A DNA stretch of 64,000 bases from NCBI RefSeq assembly GCF_023243045.1, contig NZ_JALKFX010000001.1, positions 159,507 to 223,506 on the forward strand, given 5' to 3'. Shown in pieces: positions 1 to 8,445 of the stretch (its first letter is position 1; each line of letters opens with the position of its first letter). The notes beneath the pieces are model-generated. The model was not told where the DNA came from. It did no database searches and worked only from the letters and a program-made list of their open reading frames with translations. The translations under genes and the position numbers were made by a program. The DNA is from Frankia sp. AgB32 (GTDB lineage: Bacteria; Actinomycetota; Actinomycetes; Frankiales; Frankiaceae).

Positions 1-760
1 TGACCTTGCCCCTTGCCTGCAGGAACGACCGCACGTTGAGTTCGAGCAGGCGGGCGGAGTACGTCGCGTAGATCTCCTTCAGCACGGTACCGGGCACGAT
101 GGCCAGCATCGTGTGACATCCCTGCTCGTCAAGGTCGGTGGGAAGACACGGGACTGGCGCACCGAACCGGCTGAGGAAGTCGACGTGGATGGGCTCCTGC
201 TGCCGGCCAGAGGTCACCAGTCGGTGCAACCGCACCACGTCCCAGACCTGGACCGACGTCGGAACATCACCGAACTCCGGCGTCGCCACGTCCTTCCTGG
301 TGGCGACCCCACCATCGGTGAACAACCAGAACCGGACCCGAGTGAGTTCCGGGAGAACCTGGCTGATGCTGTGCGCCATGTCGAACACCGGTGAAGCCAC
401 CTCAAGCCCGGCTGTGCGGTTCCGCGACACCTTCTCCAGGAAACCGCGCAGCCGCCGGAGACAGGTCTCGATCTCCGCCTTGCCGACGGGTGCGGGTGGC
501 GCCACCTGCCTGAGCACTACGCCGAACAGGTCGAGCGTCTGGCCATCGACGCTGATGTTGTAGCCCGAGATCTCCTCGCCGCGCGCCTGGTGGAAACAGG
601 CCTCCCCGCCCTCGAGTTCGGCGACATCGGTGAGCTCGCCGACCATCCGTTCAAGGAAAACGTCGCGGATGTTCCGCTCCGCGCCGGGCACACCCGCCTC
701 CGCGCGCAGATCGTCCTGGAGCGACTCGGTGAACTGGCCGAGATCGGTGTCGTCGGTCAT
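1..760 (-). CDS. AIPR-family (abortive infection phage resistance) protein, C-terminus cut off by window edge
   Basis: About 253 N-terminal codons are visible, reading from an ATG at 760 to the left edge with no stop. The translation begins MTDDTDLGQFTESLQDDLR and contains ISGYNISVDGQTLDLFGVV near residue 75, matching the N-terminal fold of AIPR proteins (PF10592). Near the edge it reads SARLLELNVRSFLQARGKV, the Asn-Val-Arg motif that marks the family. Its ATG overlaps the stop of the upstream DUF4420 gene (ATGA), so the two are translationally coupled. AIPR proteins are known mainly from phage-defence loci and accompany Z1/GHKL-ATPase modification systems; their biochemical activity is not settled. 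Here it is the last visible gene of a four-gene operon and is probably an effector or accessory component (inference). Confidence 0.85.
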   Translation of the reverse strand, partial: MTDDTDLGQFTESLQDDLRAEAGVPGAERNIRDVFLERMVGELTDVAELEGGEACFHQARGEEISGYNISVDGQTLDLFGVVLRQVAPPAPVGKAEIETCLRRLRGFLEKVSRNRTAGLEVASPVFDMAHSISQVLPELTRVRFWLFTDGGVATRKDVATPEFGDVPTSVQVWDVVRLHRLVTSGRQQEPIHVDFLSRFGAPVPCLPTDLDEQGCHTMLAIVPGTVLKEIYATYSARLLELNVRSFLQARGKV

Positions 761-1770
761 GCCTTCGTTTCCAGGGCGGTGATCATGTCCTCGTGGCTGA
801 CGAGGAACGAGGTGGCGGCCAGCAGGTCGACGGTGTAACGGACGCCGGACACCCCGACCGGTCTGGTCTGCTCGATGATCCGGGGAAAGCCGTCTGTCAC
901 CCGGTGGACCGTCCGACCGCGCAGCGCGTATCGCCGGTCCTCGTACAGCCGGCTCTGTGTGTCCAGGTAGCCGGCACGTACCAGCCGCCGATCCAGCTCG
1001 CCCGCGCCCCCGAGGCCGGTTGCCTGGTGACGCACCTGGCGAACGAGTTCGGGAAGGGACATTCCACGTCCGCCCTGGCGCGCGTCGAGCGCCAGCGTCA
1101 CCAGGAACAACGCCCCCGGTCCGGCGTCGTTGAGCTGTCGTTCGCTGCTGATCCACACCCGGTTGGCGTCGTGTCCAGCCGCGGTCTTGATCTCCACGCT
1201 GCCGGACTGGAACTGGAAGTCCTGCAACTCCTGGTCGGGGCCGGTCCAAGCGTACACCGCCGCCGGGCCGAACGTCGGGAGGAACAGGTCGGACATCGTG
1301 TGCAGCTCGCCGAACAGCCCACGCTGCCGCTCTCGTGGCAGCCCGTCGGGACTGACCCCGGACAGCATCCGCTGCCACTCACTCAGCCGGTTCACCACCA
1401 CGTCGCCCGGTTCCGTGGTGACCTGGGTGAGCATCACGAGCAGGTCGGCCACCAGCGTGGTGAAGATGTCCGTGTACGCACCCGCGCGCAGCACGAGGTC
1501 CAACGTGGTCCCGTACTCCGGGAGGCTCCCCGGCTCGACCACCACGCCGGAGGTGACCAGCAGCCCCTTCGTCGCGCTGGCCGGGGTGTGGTCGGTGACC
1601 ACCGAGAACACCCGACGCGCGGCCGGGTACTCGACGGCGACGAAACAGTGGTGTGGACTGTCCGCCAGCACCCGCCGAACCCGCCGGCCGGCCGAGCCCG
1701 GGCCACCCTGCCTGGCCTCCAGTTCGGCCCAGAGTTCCTCAAGGTCCGTGGCGGACGGTACCGCGGTCAC
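757..1770 (-). CDS. PD-(D/E)XK motif protein (DUF4420 family)
   Basis: This 337-residue protein starts at a GTG whose GTGA overlaps the stop of the Z1 gene; an upstream ATG at 1833 is open but would only add a low-complexity tail. The middle shows a nuclease-like pattern: Glu in GLFGELHTM, then QDFQFQSGSVEIKTA, where E-I-K supplies the (D/E)XK half. The C-terminus has a helical YTVDLLAATSFLVSHED region. The length and pattern fit PF14390 (DUF4420), a family found next to Z1 ATPases and GHKL ATPases in restriction-type loci. It is the best candidate for the DNA-cutting subunit of this system (inference). It overlaps both neighbours by 4 nt, indicating fixed stoichiometry. Catalysis is inferred from the motif only. 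Confidence 0.82.
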   Translation of the reverse strand: MTAVPSATDLEELWAELEARQGGPGSAGRRVRRVLADSPHHCFVAVEYPAARRVFSVVTDHTPASATKGLLVTSGVVVEPGSLPEYGTTLDLVLRAGAYTDIFTTLVADLLVMLTQVTTEPGDVVVNRLSEWQRMLSGVSPDGLPRERQRGLFGELHTMSDLFLPTFGPAAVYAWTGPDQELQDFQFQSGSVEIKTAAGHDANRVWISSERQLNDAGPGALFLVTLALDARQGGRGMSLPELVRQVRHQATGLGGAGELDRRLVRAGYLDTQSRLYEDRRYALRGRTVHRVTDGFPRIIEQTRPVGVSGVRYTVDLLAATSFLVSHEDMITALETKA

Positions 1771-4616
1771 GCCTGCTCCTCGTCGGATTCCTCGCCGCCG
1801 AACTCCTGGCTGCCGAACTCCTGGTCCCACCACAGGTTCGTCACTCGGTACTTGATGGTCTTCGCGGTCGGACTCTTCGGAAAGCTGAGGGCGAACCCGA
1901 CGGGCGGCAGGTCGGGATGCATCCAGGTGTCGGGCCGGAGCGGATACAGCAACAACAGTCCGCGACCCGGTGGGCGGACCTCACGGATGGCGAGCCCGCC
2001 CGGCGCGCTGGGCGCCGTCTTCCTCGTCTTCGGGTCCGCCTGCCAGGCCTGCCTGGTCATCTCCAGAGCTCGCCCGCCCTCCTCGTCGGAGAGGTCCAAG
2101 CCCTCGTCGCTCGGCGAGACGAGGCGACGGACCACGTAGCGGTCCTTCCCCGCCCGCAGCCCGGCCTTGTACTCCGCGTCGGCGTTCGCGCCTTCCCTCG
2201 GCAGGTACAGGGCCCGCCGGACCAGGCCGACCTCGAACTCACCGATCCGGTGAGTCCTCAGGTCGTCGCCGGAGACCGACACGAGCCCCACAGTCCATGT
2301 GGTGAGCTCCGGCTGCTCGGTGGTCAACAGCGTCCTGACGTAGTCGGCCAGTGCTCGCGGCTGTGCCTTGGTCGCGACGTCGGAGGCCTGGTACCTGTCC
2401 AGGAAATCCAGCACGTCGGCCGCCGGCACGTTGTCCCACCGAACGGTGCCGAGAGCACCCCGGCGGGGTGCCGGAGTGCCCATGACACCGACCAGGCGCT
2501 TGGTGGCGGCCAGGTTGGTGCGGAGCACCTCCTCGTCGGTCTCGAAGGTGATCGACTCGCTGATTGTCTGGGAGAAGGTGATATCGACGTCGGTGCCGTT
2601 GCGCATCTTGGTTCGGGCGGTGATCATCAGCCCGTCCGGATGCGCACGGACCCGCAGCCCGTACTCCTGCGGGGTCTTCCCGAGCGCCGCCATGTAGTCG
2701 AACTCGCGCAGCAGTTCCTCGTTGGCCAGCGCGATGTCCCGGTACCACCCGGCCAGCTCGTCGGTCGTGTAGAGCCGGCACAGGTCGAGGTAGCCGGGTC
2801 GGTAGCCGAACCAGCGGCCCATCTGCATCAGCGTGTCGTACATCCTCGACGCCCGCAGGTAGTAGCTGACCGTCAGCCCCTCGAGGGTCAGACCGCGGGA
2901 GAGCTTGTCCCCACCGATCGCGATCAGCGTCAGCGGCTGGTCGGCCTCACTGTAGGTCAGCGCGTCCTCGGACTTGCCGTTGAGAATGCGCAGTTCGACG
3001 TCGTCGAGCACGCCCGGAAGCGCCTCGCGGATCTGCGCCCAGTCGATGACCCCACCAACTTCCAACGTCACGTCCGGGTTCCGCAGCAGCGACTCGGTGG
3101 TCGGTACGAAGTCGCTTCGCCACAAGGACTCCAGGGCGGGCCAGGGGGAGTCCGGGCTGGTGGGGTCGCCGTGCCACAGGCGCTGGCGCATCAGGCCCAG
3201 ATGCTCGTGCAGGGCTCGGCGGAGCAGCGCCTGGACGTCGGTGAAGCGGGTGACGTGCACCAACATCGAGTTGTGGTCCTCGTGGCCCCGAACCCGACGG
3301 GCGGCCGTGGCGAGTAGGAAGGCGTTGATCGCGGTGAGCAGCGATGCCGGCAGTCGGCCCGGGACGGTGTCCTTTCCGTGCTTGTTCGGGAGCCACATCT
3401 CGTGGTCGTCGAAGGTACTGATGATCGGTAGTCCGACCTGCCCCTCGATGCCGGAGTTCGCGTCGCGGTCCAGGCCGAACACCCTGTTCACGCCCACGTA
3501 GTTGCTCGGTGGCCGGAGGCTGATGATGAAGCTGCGTGGGAAGAGGTCCTCGCCGTACTTCTCGGTCCTCGCGTCAGCATCGATGAACACGTTGGCGAAC
3601 GGCGTGGCGGTGTACGCGAGGTACGCGGACTTCTCGAACGTGCGCAGCAGCTTCCGGATCAGACCGTTGATCTTGGTTGGGTCGTAGTCGTCGATCGGCT
3701 GCCCGTTCTCGTCAGTCGGCCGGGCCCTGGTGTTGACCGACGCGTTGTCCGCCTCGTCGTCGATCACCAGCAACGGAACGTCGCGCACGATCTGCTGACC
3801 GGTCTCCGGGTCACGTTCCTGGTTCAGCCGGGTCGCCCACGAGTGTAGGTTCCGCAGTACGGACGCGTTCTTCTTGACCACCAGAATGACCGGGTCGCCG
3901 CCGCCCGCGTTGAGCCAGACCTGCCGGGCGACCTTGACCTGGAAGTCACCCTTCTCGTCGCTGCTGGTCAACGAGTGGACGTGGAGGAACTTCCCCGGCA
4001 TCCGCCCGACGCCGACCTTGGCATTGGACTGGTCGTAGCTGCGGTTGCTCCTCGTGTCGAACCCGAGGAACTCCAGGTCCAGCCGGTGCTGGGTCTGGCT
4101 GCGCAGGCTGTTGTGCAGACCGGCCAACACGACGATCAGGCGGTAGCCGGCGTCCGCCGCCTTGCAGATGACGCCGGTGTAGTTGGCGGTCTTGCCGGAC
4201 TGCACCTGCCCGACCACCATCCCGCGACGGTCCCACCGGCCAGGCCGGTCCGGCTTCTCGAACGAACCCAGAATCCGGTCGGTGACCTGGTCGATGCTGC
4301 GAATCTGGGCTGGTGCCCAGTCCTTCCGGCCCAGATACCGCCGGTACCGTTCCCAGAAGCTCCAGTCGATCTCGCCCCGGGCGGCGTCGAGCCAGGGTAC
4401 GTGGTCCTCACGGCCGTTGAGAACCTGTTCGGTCGGAAGCCAGACGTTGCACCGACTCTCTACGTCCCGCCGCAACTCGCCGACGTCGACGTTGGCCTGC
4501 TCCACAAGAAGCAGCGCCTTGTCGACCGCCTGTTCGACCTCGTAGGCCGTAACGTCGTCTTCGTCGTCGAGCAACATCAGGGCGATCTCCATCGCCCTGC
4601 GATGGTCGGGGTTCAT
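1767..4616 (-). CDS. Z1-domain superfamily II ATPase/helicase-like protein
   Basis: This 949-residue protein has a P-loop GQVQSGKTANYTG at residues 136-148 and a Walker B VPLLVIDDEADNAS near 280-292. At about 555-610 it carries the hallmark Z1 block GGDKLSRGLTLEGLTVSYY followed by MYDTLMQMGRWFGYRPGY, including the arginine of motif VI. Z1 proteins (PF10593) are helicase-like ATPases found in restriction-modification-type operons with MutL-like ATPases. The gene probably couples ATP hydrolysis to DNA translocation or remodelling for the nuclease components (inference). Its ATG overlaps the upstream GHKL ATPase stop (ATGA) and its own stop overlaps the DUF4420 start (GTGA). The reading frame is intact throughout, so the gene looks functional. 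Confidence 0.92.
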   Translation of the reverse strand: MNPDHRRAMEIALMLLDDEDDVTAYEVEQAVDKALLLVEQANVDVGELRRDVESRCNVWLPTEQVLNGREDHVPWLDAARGEIDWSFWERYRRYLGRKDWAPAQIRSIDQVTDRILGSFEKPDRPGRWDRRGMVVGQVQSGKTANYTGVICKAADAGYRLIVVLAGLHNSLRSQTQHRLDLEFLGFDTRSNRSYDQSNAKVGVGRMPGKFLHVHSLTSSDEKGDFQVKVARQVWLNAGGGDPVILVVKKNASVLRNLHSWATRLNQERDPETGQQIVRDVPLLVIDDEADNASVNTRARPTDENGQPIDDYDPTKINGLIRKLLRTFEKSAYLAYTATPFANVFIDADARTEKYGEDLFPRSFIISLRPPSNYVGVNRVFGLDRDANSGIEGQVGLPIISTFDDHEMWLPNKHGKDTVPGRLPASLLTAINAFLLATAARRVRGHEDHNSMLVHVTRFTDVQALLRRALHEHLGLMRQRLWHGDPTSPDSPWPALESLWRSDFVPTTESLLRNPDVTLEVGGVIDWAQIREALPGVLDDVELRILNGKSEDALTYSEADQPLTLIAIGGDKLSRGLTLEGLTVSYYLRASRMYDTLMQMGRWFGYRPGYLDLCRLYTTDELAGWYRDIALANEELLREFDYMAALGKTPQEYGLRVRAHPDGLMITARTKMRNGTDVDITFSQTISESITFETDEEVLRTNLAATKRLVGVMGTPAPRRGALGTVRWDNVPAADVLDFLDRYQASDVATKAQPRALADYVRTLLTTEQPELTTWTVGLVSVSGDDLRTHRIGEFEVGLVRRALYLPREGANADAEYKAGLRAGKDRYVVRRLVSPSDEGLDLSDEEGGRALEMTRQAWQADPKTRKTAPSAPGGLAIREVRPPGRGLLLLYPLRPDTWMHPDLPPVGFALSFPKSPTAKTIKYRVTNLWWDQEFGSQEFGGEESDEEQA

Positions 4617-6139
4617 GCCGTCTCCTGACCGGGTTCGCGGGTACAGACCTCCCGAACCAGGTCGGGAAAGTCAGAGAACGGTTCCATTGTCAGCATCCGA
4701 CCGACAATTTCCGGGTTGGACATCCCCGCGCGTCCCATCGCCCGGACGACGTCGGTCAGCACCGACCAGACCACGGCCGGGTCGGTCTCCTCGAACGGCG
4801 CCGCCTGCCGGCCCTGCCGGTCCGCATGGTTCAGGATGATCAGCGGAACCGGAACGGTCTCCTCCAGCAGCCTGACCAGGGCCTCGACGTCACCGCCGTC
4901 CGCCGCCGTGAGCAGCGCGGCCACCAGCGGGTGCTGACGGTTGACCTGGTAGGCGATCTTCGTCCCGCGTGCGACCTGTAGCCAGGCCTGGACCACTTCA
5001 CCCTGGCTGGTCCGCTGAAGTACCTTGCCGCGGTGTCGGTAGACACTTGTCGACCGCAGCCGAACGACCTCGGCGATCCGCCGCAACCCGGGCCCCAGCG
5101 CGCCCGGCGCGCGGGCCACCGACTTACGGACGTCGATCTGCCAGTCGGAGTCCAGGTGGTTGGGCAGATCGAGCCGGATCCGGGCCAGCGAGGTCAGCTC
5201 GTCCCGCCGGAATCCGAGCCCGAGCCAGCTTCCGGACACGATCAGCCGTCGGTTCCGGTAGATGTAGAACCCCTGCTGGGAGGTCCAGCCACGACGACCC
5301 CCAGCGGTGGTGTGCTCCTGGGAGGTCAGCCGGCTCACGTGCGGCAGGACGAACGACTTCACCCTGATCAGCTCGTCCCGGCACGGCAGCGACTCGTCCG
5401 TGACCACCTGGGTGGTCTCGTGGGACTCGAGGAACGGGTCCCACGGCACGACGTTCCGGCCGTTCACCCGGATCGTGATCTGCCCGGGCCCCGTGACGTA
5501 CCGATGGAAGGTCATCCCGAGATGCCGGGCAACCCGGTCGGCGATGTCGTAGAAGTGCCGCTCAGCCTGCTCGTTCCGCGGATCAGGTGCGGCAACCAGT
5601 CGGTCCAGCCCTCGCCACAGCACCACCGTTCCCGGCCGGTCACCGTGCAGCTCGTCCCACCGCGCCCGGTCCTCGGCGGCCAACGTCGTCAGGAGCTGCC
5701 AGGCGCCGACGCGGACGACGTGGTCGAGATCCCACGTCCGAGCCGCCAGCGACGAGCTCGTCGTCGCCGACATGACGACCAGCCGCCGGCACTGCGAGAA
5801 CGACGCGGTCTTCAGCCCGAGCCCGAACCGCCCGAGGTCGTTCGCCCTTCTCGGCGTCGAAGGGCTGGTCGTGCCCGGCCGCATCGCCTCCCGGAGCCCG
5901 GCACCGTCCATCCCGAGACCGTCGTCGACGACCGCGATCCACGACTCCGCGCCGGCCCAACGCAGGCGGACGTCGATCGAGGTGGCCTTGGCCGTGATGC
6001 TGTTGTCAACCAGATCCGCAACCGCGGTCTCGGTGGAGTAGCCGAACGCGCGAAGGGACTCCACCAACGACTCCGCGCGAGGTTCGACCACCTCGTAGCC
6101 GGTCACGCTGCCGCCGTCGGACGATCTTCGGTCGGCCAC
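4613..6139 (-). CDS. GHKL-type ATPase (MutL/MORC-like HATPase_c_3)
   Basis: The 508-residue protein opens with an HSP90/MutL-type ATP-binding fold. The N box is AVADLVDNSITAKAT, the Mg/ATP motif is VVDDGLGMDGAGL and the lid/G2 motif is RFGLGLKTASFSQ, all within the first 130 residues. A GHKL ATPase linked to Z1, PD-(D/E)XK and a DNA methyltransferase is the arrangement described for MutL homologues in restriction systems related to eukaryotic MORC. I chose the GTG at 6139 because GGAGG sits 4 nt upstream; an ATG at 6178 is in frame, and the longer form from 6439 looks non-coding. It is the first gene of the minus-strand operon, divergent from the methyltransferase. Its role is probably ATP-driven clamping or signalling on DNA (inference). 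Confidence 0.9.
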   Translation of the reverse strand: MADRRSSDGGSVTGYEVVEPRAESLVESLRAFGYSTETAVADLVDNSITAKATSIDVRLRWAGAESWIAVVDDGLGMDGAGLREAMRPGTTSPSTPRRANDLGRFGLGLKTASFSQCRRLVVMSATTSSSLAARTWDLDHVVRVGAWQLLTTLAAEDRARWDELHGDRPGTVVLWRGLDRLVAAPDPRNEQAERHFYDIADRVARHLGMTFHRYVTGPGQITIRVNGRNVVPWDPFLESHETTQVVTDESLPCRDELIRVKSFVLPHVSRLTSQEHTTAGGRRGWTSQQGFYIYRNRRLIVSGSWLGLGFRRDELTSLARIRLDLPNHLDSDWQIDVRKSVARAPGALGPGLRRIAEVVRLRSTSVYRHRGKVLQRTSQGEVVQAWLQVARGTKIAYQVNRQHPLVAALLTAADGGDVEALVRLLEETVPVPLIILNHADRQGRQAAPFEETDPAVVWSVLTDVVRAMGRAGMSNPEIVGRMLTMEPFSDFPDLVREVCTREPGQETA

Positions 6140-6558
6140 CTCACCTCCTCGGACGCAGCTTCGGGAAGGGCTCGGCATCGTCGAGCGGTTTCCGATTCGT
6201 TCATCATCCGCAGTGCGGGCACAGGCACCTGCACACCGGGGCTCCCCTGGATCAGGCGACCAGTGTAAGGAAGCCGGGCAGATGCGTGCGTACCGTATGC
6301 TCTCGGGCCGGTAACCCGGTACGCAGAGTGATGGGCCGTAGTTCTGCCGTCCACCCCACCGTGATCGAACCGTCAACCTGGCTGCGAGCCACCCCGGCCA
6401 AAATCGTCGGACCCCACCGTTATCGTTACTGTCGTCCATCGGCCCCGGTGACGGACGGACGGCGACCCGACATCGAGATCCTGGGCCCCTTGATCCAGGA
6501 CGATGTCCGTGTTCTCCTGGTGCTCGTTGACGCAGACGTTCGGGAAGGGTATCGGCGA
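6140..6558. promoter_or_regulatory. Divergent intergenic region between the GHKL-ATPase operon and the methyltransferase
   Basis: About 420 nt separate the two most likely start codons. The stretch should hold the promoters of both transcription units. I see no clear -10/-35 pair or long palindrome. The plus-strand frame of the methyltransferase stays open back to a GTG at 6286, with another GTG at 6448. Part of this region may therefore be coding, but the translation there has no recognisable similarity to the family. Confidence 0.4.
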
Positions 6559-8445
6559 GTGTCCACTTACGGGGTCAAGCTGCAACGCAGCGACGATCTG
6601 CGACTGGTCCGCCATCCGGATGGCTGTACAGGGGACACTTTCGAGCAGTGGTGCGCGCAGAGGCTGGCGGAGGGAAAGCGGCTCGCCGTCGACCTCTTCT
6701 CCGGCGCCGGGGGGCTGAGCCTCGGGCTGGAGGAGGCTGGCTGGACGGTCGCGGTCTCCGTCGACAACGACGAGAAGGCCGTGCAGACGCACAGCCACAA
6801 CTTCCCCGGTCTGGCCCTGGACCTCGACCTCAGCGAACCCTCACAGCGTCAGGGGCTCGTCGATCTCCTCAACACGACCAACATCGATCTCCTCGCCGGC
6901 GGACCACCCTGCCAGCCGTTCAGTCGCGCCGGTCGCAGCAAGATCCGAAGCTTGGTGGTCGCCGGGCACCGCGAGGAACATGACCGTCGGCGTGAGCTGT
7001 GGCAGGCGTTCCTCGATGTCGCGCTGGCCGTGCGGCCTCGGGCTGTCCTGATGGAGAACGTTCCGGATATGGCCCTCGGTGACGACTTCGCCGTGGTGCG
7101 GACCATGGTCGACGCACTGGAACGCGGCGGTTACTACACCGAGTTCAGACTGGTCGATGCGTGGCGTTACGGCGTTCCCCAACATCGGAAGCGTCTCATA
7201 GTCCTTGCTCGGCGTGATGTCGAGGACTTCGCCTGGCCGGCCGAGCAGAGCAGGCAGCCAACACTGCGCGACGCGATCGGTGACCTCCCCGAACTCGGCG
7301 ACACCACCGGCGCTCGCGAGCTGCCCCACAGCAGGCTCCGACGTCTGTCTGCCTTCGCCAGGACGATGCGAGCCGGCGCCCGGAACGGCATCGTGTGGGA
7401 CCACATGACCCGGCCGGTGCGGGACGACGACCGCGCGATTTTCGGAATGATGGACGCCTCCACTCTGTACGCCAACCTTCCCGCAGCCCTGAGGCGCTAC
7501 TCGGCCGAGACTTTCGACGACAAGTACAAGAAGCTCGACTGGAACTCGGTGAGCCGCTCCATCACCGCCCACATCGCCAAGGACGGCTACTGGTACATCC
7601 ATCCCCAGGAGCTCAGGACTCTCACGGTCCGCGAGGCCGCCCGAGTTCAGACCTTCCCCGATCGCTTCCGATTCGCGGGTACCCGCAGCGACGCGTTCCG
7701 CCAGATTGGTAACGCCGTTCCCCCGCTCCTGGGACGCGCCGCAGCGACTGCGCTCCACCCGGCACCGACGTACGAACGTTCCGAGGAGCGGCTGGGGGAA
7801 GCATCACGCTGGGTACAGGCGAGGCAGGCGCTTACCATCTGGGCAGCGCAGCAGCAGCGCGGCCCCAACTGGTATGCGCTGCCCGGTCCGGACCTCACGC
7901 CGGCCGTGGCCGCAGTCGCGGCACTCCTGTTGAACCGTTCCAGCTCTCCCAAGGGAACCGACCAGGCGCTTTCCGTGATCCGCGGCCGTGCGCGGCTGGC
8001 GAGGGCGGAGCTGGACCAGATGCAGCAGGAACTCCCGACGCAGGCCGGACGTCAGGTGCTGGAACGGTTCCGCCCACTGCTGCCGAAGCGCAAGCTCTGG
8101 GCGGACCCCGAGGCACTGATCGAGCACCTGACAATGAAAGCAGCGGAGGAGCGAACCTTCCGACTCCTGATCGGCGAGGACGTACTCCTTGCCTCCCAGA
8201 CGACTCTCAGGGTTGCGGCCCGAGTGGCTGGCAGTGACTCGGACAGGACGAACAGGTTGAGCGACGGCCGTGTCGATCTGGCCAGGCTGGTCGGAGCCGG
8301 CGCGGAGGCGCCGCTGCGTACAGCGGCACTCCGGCTGCTCGGCAGTACGGTGTGCAGGGCACCCAGCACCGTGTGCGGCGACTGCCCGCTCCAGCAGCAG
8401 TGCGTCGGCAGCTCCGGTGAGCGTGCCGTGCAGACCCTGTTCTAG
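6559..8445 (+). CDS. DNA (cytosine-5-)-methyltransferase with C-terminal Fe-S/HhH-glycosylase-like extension
   Basis: Residues 40-480 form a standard C5 cytosine methyltransferase: motif I AVDLFSGAGGLSLGLE, motif IV GGPPCQPFSRAGRS with the catalytic Cys, motif VI MENVP, motif VIII GVPQHRKRLIVLARR, and motifs IX/X with VREAARVQTFPDRFRF and RQIGNAVPP. About 150-200 further residues follow and end in CRAPSTVCGDCPLQQQC. That is C-X6-C-X2-C-X5-C at residues 599, 606, 609 and 615, the spacing of the endonuclease III [4Fe-4S] loop. The helix-hairpin-helix LPGVG motif and catalytic Asp of glycosylases are not evident. Starts at GTG 6286 and 6448 are also in frame; GTG 6559 is preferred because GGAAGGG precedes it. 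It probably protects host DNA in a restriction-type system with the divergent operon. Confidence 0.9.
   Translation: MSTYGVKLQRSDDLRLVRHPDGCTGDTFEQWCAQRLAEGKRLAVDLFSGAGGLSLGLEEAGWTVAVSVDNDEKAVQTHSHNFPGLALDLDLSEPSQRQGLVDLLNTTNIDLLAGGPPCQPFSRAGRSKIRSLVVAGHREEHDRRRELWQAFLDVALAVRPRAVLMENVPDMALGDDFAVVRTMVDALERGGYYTEFRLVDAWRYGVPQHRKRLIVLARRDVEDFAWPAEQSRQPTLRDAIGDLPELGDTTGARELPHSRLRRLSAFARTMRAGARNGIVWDHMTRPVRDDDRAIFGMMDASTLYANLPAALRRYSAETFDDKYKKLDWNSVSRSITAHIAKDGYWYIHPQELRTLTVREAARVQTFPDRFRFAGTRSDAFRQIGNAVPPLLGRAAATALHPAPTYERSEERLGEASRWVQARQALTIWAAQQQRGPNWYALPGPDLTPAVAAVAALLLNRSSSPKGTDQALSVIRGRARLARAELDQMQQELPTQAGRQVLERFRPLLPKRKLWADPEALIEHLTMKAAEERTFRLLIGEDVLLASQTTLRVAARVAGSDSDRTNRLSDGRVDLARLVGAGAEAPLRTAALRLLGSTVCRAPSTVCGDCPLQQQCVGSSGERAVQTLF

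Noticed and set aside
793..3317. Long plus-strand open frames antisense to DUF4420 and Z1
   Set aside because: They are GC-driven shadows, with Arg/Pro/Gly-rich translations, no family motifs, and fully antisense to genes with clear motifs and coupled starts.
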